DNA from: an uncultured Saprospiraceae bacterium
Lineage (GTDB): Bacteria > Bacteroidota > Bacteroidia > Chitinophagales > Saprospiraceae
Direction: 5' to 3'
Length of the DNA: 13,810 bases
NCBI GenBank assembly: GCA_938033975.1
Contig: CALHKJ010000210.1
Span: 1 to 13,810, forward strand
The position numbers and the translations under genes are program-made. This document shows positions 8,086 to 13,810 of this stretch, piece after piece. The notes under the pieces were generated by a model. It made no database searches. It was not told the origin of the DNA and saw only the letters and a list, made by a program, of their open reading frames with translations. The stretch's first letter is position 1. Every line of letters starts with the position of its first letter.

Positions 8086-8415
8086 ATGAAACTCCTATCC
8101 AAATGCATCGGCTGCAATGAAAACATCAAAATAAAATCTTTTGCAACAAATAGACCTGACCTAGAAAGAGATTTGGGTGAAAAAATCACTGTAAGCTGCA
8201 AGAAATGTCATCGCAAACAAACTGTGCACCCAAATGAAGTTAGAGCTGTAGAGAATCCTTTTATGACCTTATTCGGTCTGGCAATGGGTATTCTTATCAC
8301 TGTGCTGCTTTGGGGAATGCTTGGTGCAATCGGAACCATTTCAATGGGGATACCTGCTATGATTTTTGCATCAGAAACGAAAGCAGTTAAAACCTTTAAT
8401 AGTTATCGTTTGTAG
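8086..8415 (+). CDS. Small membrane protein with two CxxC motifs (zinc-ribbon-like), unknown function
   Basis: 109-aa protein not recognised as a named family. Cys7-x2-Cys10 and Cys38-x2-Cys41 (CIGC, CKKC) form a probable four-cysteine zinc ribbon in a basic cytoplasmic head. A hydrophobic segment follows from about 58 to 95 (MTLFGLAMGILITVLLWGML, then GTISMGIPAMIFA), which could be one long or two short membrane helices, with a short polar tail. It follows the sulfotransferase-like gene after 14 bp, has an ATG start and no clear Shine-Dalgarno. It is the last gene of the plus-strand set, ending 8 bp from a convergent gene. Bacteroidota genomes hold many such short zinc-ribbon membrane proteins of unknown role; no function is proposed. 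Confidence 0.7.
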   Translation: MKLLSKCIGCNENIKIKSFATNRPDLERDLGEKITVSCKKCHRKQTVHPNEVRAVENPFMTLFGLAMGILITVLLWGMLGAIGTISMGIPAMIFASETKAVKTFNSYRL

Positions 8416-8423
8416 TTTTCTTG

Positions 8424-9281
8424 CTATTGATTAAGCTGATCAATCACTTCTTTGGTAAATCTGTCAGCACCAAATTTATTTAAATGATCAACGTTCAAGA
8501 AATACTCATCAGGATACCTTTCAGCAATTTTATCAATCACAATATAATTTTTTTCTAATTGCCTAATTAGCCCATCATAGCTATTTAGAACAGGAGAAGG
8601 TATATTATCTAGATAAGATTTGTGCAAGGGGTGACTAGCAATTACGAGTACCACATCCTTTGCCTCACACAGACTTGCCATTTGATGTAAATATTTGACT
8701 TGAGTCTCAGAAACCCCTAACTCTACTCCATTTTTAAAAAAATGTCTGTCAACTACTTTTTTCCAATTGGTGATTTTATTTGTTCTACTACTAAGATATG
8801 AACCAATGAATTCATTGTGATTCTTCTTTGGATAAAAGGCAGTCTCTTTCCAAAGTGTTTTACTATAGCTTACATAATCAAATTCGATTCCCAATCCATC
8901 AAAGTCTGCAATAGGATAAGATCGTTTGAACATTTCATGGGACCAAGTTTTATCTGAGAATTTAAAATCATTGAACTCCGAAATATTGTGAGGTGAAAAT
9001 CCTAAAATGACAGTATCAGGAACAAATGACTCAAATACTTTTTGAAGCTTCCAATAGGTCAAAACAAAAGGCTCAGCGGATTGACTTATATTCTGCGCAC
9101 TATGAAAATACTTTGGATTTAAACTTCTCATCGGATGCGAATCACCGATAATCAAAATATTTTTCTCCTCTAAAGAAACTTCTTGTTTCTCATAAATCAA
9201 TTTATTGACAATCATATTAATCCCAAAGTATAAAATTGGAATCGATGTAAAAATCAATATGTTGATTAGAAATTTCCTCAT
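8424..9281 (-). CDS. SGNH-like membrane-anchored protein, partner of MBOAT acyltransferase
   Basis: 285-aa protein with an N-terminal membrane anchor (residues ~4-25, FLINILIFTSIPILYFGINMIV) and a predicted periplasmic domain. NILIIGDSHPMRSLNP (41-56) contains a GDSH block I with Ser48 as candidate nucleophile. VDHLNKFGADRF (264-275) near the C-terminus resembles the block V His region, with His266; the residue three before it is Asn rather than the usual Asp, while Asp265 is adjacent. This architecture recalls DltD, AlgJ/AlgX and PatB-type partners that complete acyl transfer begun by an MBOAT protein. ATG 9281 is preferred over an upstream in-frame ATG at 9329: it begins at the hydrophobic anchor and leaves a 2-bp gap after the MBOAT stop, whereas 9329 would overlap by 46 bp. 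Specific chemistry is inferred from context. Confidence 0.68.
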   Translation of the reverse strand: MRKFLINILIFTSIPILYFGINMIVNKLIYEKQEVSLEEKNILIIGDSHPMRSLNPKYFHSAQNISQSAEPFVLTYWKLQKVFESFVPDTVILGFSPHNISEFNDFKFSDKTWSHEMFKRSYPIADFDGLGIEFDYVSYSKTLWKETAFYPKKNHNEFIGSYLSSRTNKITNWKKVVDRHFFKNGVELGVSETQVKYLHQMASLCEAKDVVLVIASHPLHKSYLDNIPSPVLNSYDGLIRQLEKNYIVIDKIAERYPDEYFLNVDHLNKFGADRFTKEVIDQLNQ

Positions 9282-9283
9282 TA

Positions 9284-10720
9284 TCAAAATTGAAAGTAAA
9301 TAAACTCCTGTTCTTTTCCGCCAAACCAAAAGATGGAAATGATAATTAGATAATAAAAGGCAAACCTAAGTGGACGTTTCCAGTGCAAAGCTAATTTTTC
9401 AAGAGCATACTCTCCTTCTCTACCCACCCACTCAACAAAAAGAAATAGAATGATCAAAAGTAAAATTGTTCTATTTTCAACCAAAGGAAAAGTCAAGAAG
9501 CTTGAGGAAAATATTTCTGTAATGATACTGAATGCATGCCTTAGATTTTCTGCTCTGAAAAATATCCAAGCAAACACTGTCAAACCAAAAGTTATCGAGA
9601 TCATGAAAAATTCCTTTACAGAAGGAAAATATTTGCCTTGAGCTACAATATCAAGATGATTACGATTCTTCTTGCTTAGCAAAAGTGGTAGAAAATAAAT
9701 GGCATTCAAAGCACCCCAAACAATAAAGGTCCAATTGGCTCCATGCCAAAATCCACTCACTATAAAAATGATAAAAGTATTTCTAATTTTTAAGCCAGTG
9801 CTACCTCTGCTACCTCCTAGAGGTATATAGAGATAATCTCTAAACCATGTAGATAATGAAATGTGCCAACGTCTCCAAAATTCTGCAATGTCTCGTGAGA
9901 AGTATGGGAAACTGAAATTCCTTTTCAGATTGAAACCAAATAATCTTGAACACCCGATTGCAATATCAGAATAGCCTGAGAAGTCACCATAGATCTGGAA
10001 AGAAAATAGAATAGCTCCCAAAACCAAGGTACTACCAGAATGGTCAGCAGAATTATTGAAAATCAAATTGGCGTATTCAGCGCAATTATCTGCTATTACT
10101 ACCTTCTTAAAGAGCCCCCATAATATTTGGCGTAAGCCATCAACAGCCTTGTCGTAATCAAACTTTCTTTCAGTTTCAAATTGAGGTAGCAAATTGCTCG
10201 CTCGCTCGATTGGACCTGCCACTAATTGCGGAAAAAAACTTACAAAGGCAGAAAAGGCAATAAAGTCATTTGATGGTTGGAGTTTTTCCCGATAAATATC
10301 GATGGTATAACTCAAGGTTTGAAAAGTGTAGAAACTAATCCCAACAGGCAAAATAACATTCAATGAATTAGCATTGATCGATTTGCCAAAAAATGAAAAG
10401 ACCTCAACAAAGTTATCTAGGAAAAAATTATAATATTTAAAGAAGCCGAGAAAACCTAAGTTTACCAAAATGCTTACACATAGTAAAAGCTTTCTTCTTG
10501 CTTGGTTCTTTTCAAGTCCTAGTCGCCTACCAACTGTGTAATCCACTATGGTACTGAAAAGAATCAAAGACAAAAACCTCCAATCCCACCAAGCATAAAA
10601 TAGATAGCTCGCAGCAACAACCAAAAGATTTTGCAACCTCAGATTCTTGTTTGTGACAAACCAATAGAGTGCAAAGACTATCGGTAAGAAAATTGCAAAA
10701 TCTATGGAATTAAAGAACAT
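9284..10720 (-). CDS. MBOAT family O-acyltransferase (AlgI/DltB/PatA-like)
   Basis: Polytopic inner-membrane protein of 478 aa, the normal size for the AlgI group. These proteins pass an acyl group from a cytoplasmic donor to a periplasmic carrier or polysaccharide. The start MFFNSIDFAIFLPIVFALYWF is diagnostic of AlgI-like MBOATs. ILPVGISFYTFQTLSYTID (123-141) and ERASNLLPQF (172-181) follow. The conserved region ending WRRWHISLSTWFRDYLYIPLGG (282-303) holds His286. The catalytic His326 is in GFWHGANWTFIVWG (323-336). About 11-13 helices are expected. It is preceded by the YfhO gene (9-bp gap) and followed by the SGNH-like gene (2-bp gap), so the three are very likely one transcript. The acceptor is not determined: alginate-like glycan, peptidoglycan and other envelope polymers are all possible. 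Confidence 0.92.
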   Translation of the reverse strand: MFFNSIDFAIFLPIVFALYWFVTNKNLRLQNLLVVAASYLFYAWWDWRFLSLILFSTIVDYTVGRRLGLEKNQARRKLLLCVSILVNLGFLGFFKYYNFFLDNFVEVFSFFGKSINANSLNVILPVGISFYTFQTLSYTIDIYREKLQPSNDFIAFSAFVSFFPQLVAGPIERASNLLPQFETERKFDYDKAVDGLRQILWGLFKKVVIADNCAEYANLIFNNSADHSGSTLVLGAILFSFQIYGDFSGYSDIAIGCSRLFGFNLKRNFSFPYFSRDIAEFWRRWHISLSTWFRDYLYIPLGGSRGSTGLKIRNTFIIFIVSGFWHGANWTFIVWGALNAIYFLPLLLSKKNRNHLDIVAQGKYFPSVKEFFMISITFGLTVFAWIFFRAENLRHAFSIITEIFSSSFLTFPLVENRTILLLIILFLFVEWVGREGEYALEKLALHWKRPLRFAFYYLIIISIFWFGGKEQEFIYFQF

Positions 10721-10729
10721 AGTCGAGTC

Positions 10730-13165
10730 CTAAACTTCCGATGAGGACTTCCATGTTGAATATGCCCAAAATAGTAAAGTCCCAAATACAAGCAATGAGC
10801 ATATCAAAGCTATTATGGATCCGATACTATATGTCTTAGGTTTGAATTCAAACACAATCTCATGTGAACCTGCAGGTACTTTCATTGCTCTTAAAATATA
10901 ATTGGCTCTTATATGCTCAACTTCCAGTCCATCAATTGTTGCTACCCAACCTTTATTTGGACCATACCATACTTCTGAGAACACAGCAAATTGTTCTGAG
11001 TTAGACTTAGCTTGATAAACAAGTTTATTGGGAGCATAACTAGTAAGACGAATTGTTCCTTGTTTCTGGGGATTAAGCCCTCCCACATAATCAGCGAACT
11101 CTTTATGTACAATCGCAGTTCCTTGCACGTTTAATCCTGATATCGAAGCTATTTCTTCATTGGCATTCTCCACCATTTGAATCTTATCAACAAACCATGC
11201 ATTGCCAGCAGCACTTGGATTATCTTGTACTCCCAGTTGGCCCTCTCTTGATCTACCAATGATGTATTTGGTATTCAACATATCAAAGGCTTCTTGAGTA
11301 CTTTGGCCCAAGTGCATATTAATCATATCGTCATAACGCTGAAGCTTTGCTGCATGCATACCGCCAATTGACTTATGGAAATAACTCGCTCTAGTAGAAG
11401 CCCAAGGGTTTCTTTCAGAAACATCGAATACTCTATAGTGTATGTCGGTATCTCTTAAAATGGTTTCGTCAACAGGGCGCTTGGCAAAGTCATTATTTAT
11501 AAATGCTCTTTCAGAAACAAAATCATCATTATTGACATAATTTTTGTCTACTAAGAACAAGTCACCCATAGCAAATAAACCGATAATTAGCATAGCAATA
11601 TTGGCAGGAATTATACCTCGTAAGTATATGAAGCAAGCAGCTGCAGCAATAACTATCAATCCAAAAGAACGATAAGCACTTACTTGCATCATAGCAATTC
11701 TTGTTTTCTCCAAGGTGCTCGCCTTAATACCCATCTGAATAAACTGAGAATCATAAGCACCTTCAAAACTCATAATTGAGGGACCTATAAAAGCTAAAAT
11801 CAATGCACCTAGTCCTAATACTGCAGCTGGGATAATGATACTTAACTTGTTTACGCTTGATTTTTCAACTTTGAAAAACTGATCTAGCGCCAATATTCCT
11901 ATCATCGGAATGATAACAGCCGTGACTGATAAAATACTATTTGGTGTTCTAAACTTGTTGAAAAAAGGAAAGTAGTCAAAAAATATTCTGTAAAGGAACT
12001 CCAAATTATTTCCCAAAGATAACAACATGGTGAGTAGTACACTGGCAATTCCCCACCACCTCAGTTTCGGCTCCAAATAACTGAAGCTCAAAAGAAACAA
12101 AAAGCACATAATCGCCCCAAAATAAATCGGCCCACTAGTCGAAGATAAGCCACCAAAATAAATCGGCAATGGATTTTCATCGAAATTGACTCTCGGATTA
12201 TTTGTTACCCTTCGGAATTCTTTTCCTAACTCACTATCTGGGCTTATTCTTTCTCCGGTACTTCCTCCTACAGCCATTGGAATATAACTAGGCCAAAGAT
12301 CTTTCCATGCATTACTCCAAGCCGTTGCATAACTCCACTCCAAGCCTTCAACTTCACTACTTGATTTGGCAACACCTTCAGTTTTTAAAATTGGCTCACC
12401 TCTCATCGTATCTTTGGAATACTCATAAGTTGGGAGTAATTTCCCAGCAGAGGTTCCAAAAGCAACAATCAATCCCACCAATAATAATCCACTCGCTTTC
12501 GCAAATGTTGGCAAAGCACCATTTTTTACTGAAGAAGCTAATTTGGCGAGTACATACATCCCCAATAATAAACCTAAGTAATAGGTCATTTGCGGGTGAT
12601 TGGCTCCAAAACTAAGAGACATTCCTAAAGTAAAAATTGCGAATCCAGCAATCCATTTTTCTTTGTAAGTCAGCAATACCCCAGCAATAACAAGTGGACT
12701 GCACATCACAGTTAATACCTTGGTATTGTGGCCTGCTTCAAAGAGTACAACGTTGTTGGTTGTAAAAGAGAAGGCCAGGGCACCAAAGATTCCAAGCCAT
12801 GGATGTACGCCTAAAACCAAAGCCATTATATAAAAACATACTGCACCAAAAATAAACATTCCGGCAGGCCTAGGTATCCAAACTGACATCGCTTGTCTAA
12901 TCTTCTTCGTTAAGTTCATTGGCTCCAATGACTTAATCTGATATGCAGGCATACCGCTAAATCCACTATTTGTCCATTGGCTCCACTCTCCAGTCTTTTC
13001 GTGGTATTCATTTAACTCCTGGGACATCCCCATAAAGAATATAGTGTCTTGTTGACGAATTTTTTTTCCGGAAAATTGTGGCGCAAAATATGCACAAGAG
13101 GCCACAATAAAAATAAGCAAGGCTGCCAGATGAACAAGTAAAGATTTGAAAGAAAACTGTTTCAT
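10730..13165 (-). CDS. YfhO family membrane protein
   Basis: Large polytopic membrane protein of 811 aa matching the YfhO family as found across Bacteroidota. In Firmicutes, YfhO acts in glycosylating teichoic acid with a GT-C-like architecture; the substrate in Bacteroidota is unsettled. An N-terminal helix at ~9-27 leads to a periplasmic loop with RQQDTIFFMGMSQEL (37-51), whose Asp40 fits the GT-C loop aspartate. GHNTKVLTVMCSPLVIAG (145-162) and ANHPQMTYYLGLLLGMYV (188-205) are family hallmarks. A soluble region of ~200 residues is near the C-terminus (WVATIDGLEVEHIRANYI, VPAGSHEIVFEFKP), followed by a last helix. The ATG at 13165 precedes the first helix directly. It is 21 bp after valS and 9 bp before the MBOAT gene. 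The family call is firm; the proposed sugar-transfer activity is inference. Confidence 0.88.
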   Translation of the reverse strand: MKQFSFKSLLVHLAALLIFIVASCAYFAPQFSGKKIRQQDTIFFMGMSQELNEYHEKTGEWSQWTNSGFSGMPAYQIKSLEPMNLTKKIRQAMSVWIPRPAGMFIFGAVCFYIMALVLGVHPWLGIFGALAFSFTTNNVVLFEAGHNTKVLTVMCSPLVIAGVLLTYKEKWIAGFAIFTLGMSLSFGANHPQMTYYLGLLLGMYVLAKLASSVKNGALPTFAKASGLLLVGLIVAFGTSAGKLLPTYEYSKDTMRGEPILKTEGVAKSSSEVEGLEWSYATAWSNAWKDLWPSYIPMAVGGSTGERISPDSELGKEFRRVTNNPRVNFDENPLPIYFGGLSSTSGPIYFGAIMCFLFLLSFSYLEPKLRWWGIASVLLTMLLSLGNNLEFLYRIFFDYFPFFNKFRTPNSILSVTAVIIPMIGILALDQFFKVEKSSVNKLSIIIPAAVLGLGALILAFIGPSIMSFEGAYDSQFIQMGIKASTLEKTRIAMMQVSAYRSFGLIVIAAAACFIYLRGIIPANIAMLIIGLFAMGDLFLVDKNYVNNDDFVSERAFINNDFAKRPVDETILRDTDIHYRVFDVSERNPWASTRASYFHKSIGGMHAAKLQRYDDMINMHLGQSTQEAFDMLNTKYIIGRSREGQLGVQDNPSAAGNAWFVDKIQMVENANEEIASISGLNVQGTAIVHKEFADYVGGLNPQKQGTIRLTSYAPNKLVYQAKSNSEQFAVFSEVWYGPNKGWVATIDGLEVEHIRANYILRAMKVPAGSHEIVFEFKPKTYSIGSIIALICSLLVFGTLLFWAYSTWKSSSEV

Positions 13166-13186
13166 ATTTGGGTTTTTATCTGAGGT

Positions 13187-13810
13187 CTAAGCTTCTAATT
13201 TTTGAATTTGTTGTTTGATTTGAGCGATACGATCATTTCCATCTTGGAGTTTTTTACGTTCCATTGCAACAACCGCTTCGGGTGCATTATTGACAAATCG
13301 TTCATTTGACAATTTCTTTTCTACACCATTTACAAATCCCTCTTGATGTTTTAAATCCGCTTTCAATTTCTCTAACTCTTTTTCAACATCTATATTTTGT
13401 ACAACTGGCACATGAAATGCACTTGCACCTGATATAAAACCAACTGATGATTCTGGTGCATCTTCCACCAAATCGAATGTACCTACAAAAGCAATTTTTT
13501 GTAAGATCTCAACAAGTCCTTCATCAGCATGAATCGCAGCTGTCTCTTCTGACTTAATCGCTGCGACATTCAGAATATCTCTTTTCTTCATGCTTTGTTT
13601 ATTACGAACGTCTCTTACATTACTTGCAATATCTTTTATTAATTCTAGTTGCGTAAGTAGACTTTCGTCAAATGCGTCGCTGGCTTCTAATTCTGTGATA
13701 ATACAATCATCGCCATCCTTTCTTTCTTTGAGGATATGCCAAATCTCTTCCGTCACGAAAGGCATGAAGGGATGTAACATCGAACAAATTGTACTGAATA
13801 TTTCAACAGT
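13187..13810 (-). CDS. valS: Valyl-tRNA synthetase, C-terminal part (5' end outside window)
   Basis: Class I aminoacyl-tRNA synthetase that charges tRNA-Val in the cytosol. Only the last 207 residues are present, and the frame is open to the right edge. The visible part starts in the anticodon-binding domain: TVEIFSTICSMLHPFMPFVTEEIWH contains the typical LHPFMPFxTEEIW signature. NVRDVRNKQSMKKRD follows, then a stretch ending in a coiled-coil tail (about the last 65 residues, VEKELEKLKADL ... RIAQIKQQIQKLEA). That tail is the ValS-specific tRNA-binding arm and separates this from isoleucyl- and leucyl-tRNA synthetases. The internal ATG at 13780 is not the start. The stop is 21 bp before the YfhO gene on the same strand, so read-through transcription into the envelope genes is likely. 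No terminator-like hairpin is visible between them. Confidence 0.95.
   Translation of the reverse strand, partial: TVEIFSTICSMLHPFMPFVTEEIWHILKERKDGDDCIITELEASDAFDESLLTQLELIKDIASNVRDVRNKQSMKKRDILNVAAIKSEETAAIHADEGLVEILQKIAFVGTFDLVEDAPESSVGFISGASAFHVPVVQNIDVEKELEKLKADLKHQEGFVNGVEKKLSNERFVNNAPEAVVAMERKKLQDGNDRIAQIKQQIQKLEA

Noticed and set aside
8426..8444. AT-rich hairpin (ATTGATTA / TGATCAAT, one G-T pair, 3-nt loop) next to the 8415/8424 convergent junction
   Set aside because: It might slow transcription from the plus strand, but it is AT-rich, lacks a following T run, and encodes the C-terminus of the SGNH-like protein; too weak to call a terminator.
9281..9329. Upstream ATG extending the SGNH-like protein by 16 residues
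   Set aside because: It would overlap the MBOAT gene by 46 bp and put a charged segment before the membrane anchor; ATG 9281 fits a normal anchor and tight operon spacing better.
12307..12615. 102-codon open frame on the plus strand opposite the YfhO gene
   Set aside because: It lies entirely antisense within a strongly conserved membrane protein and has low-complexity composition (His/Leu/Ser rich) with no recognisable domain; a shadow frame.
1..13810. Possible mobile element, phage, CRISPR or defence system
   Set aside because: I saw no transposase, integrase, terminal inverted repeats, repeat-spacer array, tRNA attachment site or known defence domain; all genes fit transport, secretion, glycan or translation roles.

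Overview
The window looks like a chromosomal segment of a Bacteroidota bacterium, possibly a Cytophagales/Saprospiria-type or flavobacterial relative. The signs are AT-rich DNA, a subtilase ending in a type IX secretion (T9SS) type A sorting domain, a TAnnTTTG-type promoter motif, poor Shine-Dalgarno sites, TTG starts, and protein families typical of that phylum (Bacteroidota-style YfhO, BtuF-like receptor, TviB-like dehydrogenase). The exact genus cannot be told from the sequence alone. No tRNA, rRNA, CRISPR array, insertion sequence or phage gene was found, and no gene-free stretch exceeds 150 bases.

Layout. (1) 2-709 (+): the 3' part of a BtuF-like periplasmic metal-chelate receptor, cut by the left edge. 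(2) 766-2349 (+): a secreted S8 serine peptidase with signal peptide, propeptide-like region, Asp/His/Ser triad and T9SS tail. (3) 2356-3843 (-): a Wzx-type polysaccharide flippase, convergent with the peptidase. (4) 3844-3992: a divergent intergenic region. (5) 3993-8415 (+): a surface-glycan cluster of a GT4 glycosyltransferase with a TTG start, a TviB-type UDP-HexNAc 6-dehydrogenase, a GT2 glycosyltransferase, a small sulfotransferase-like protein and a small zinc-ribbon membrane protein. The last four are tightly spaced (3-22 bp gaps) behind a good promoter match. (6) 13810-8424 (-): a tightly packed run reading leftward: valS (3' part), a YfhO-family membrane protein, an MBOAT O-acyltransferase and an SGNH-like membrane-anchored protein (gaps of 21, 9 and 2 bp).

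How the genes may work together. The dehydrogenase would make a UDP-HexNAc uronic acid, the two glycosyltransferases would assemble a repeat unit, and the flippase would move the lipid-linked unit across the inner membrane. The sulfotransferase-like protein and the MBOAT/SGNH pair could add sulfate and acyl groups. No initiating sugar-phosphate transferase, Wzy polymerase, epimerase or export porin is visible, so this is at best a satellite or fragment of a polysaccharide pathway. Most genes are recognisable families. The least explained pieces are the truncated-looking sulfotransferase, the two-CxxC membrane protein after it, and the divergent SGNH-like partner of the MBOAT protein.
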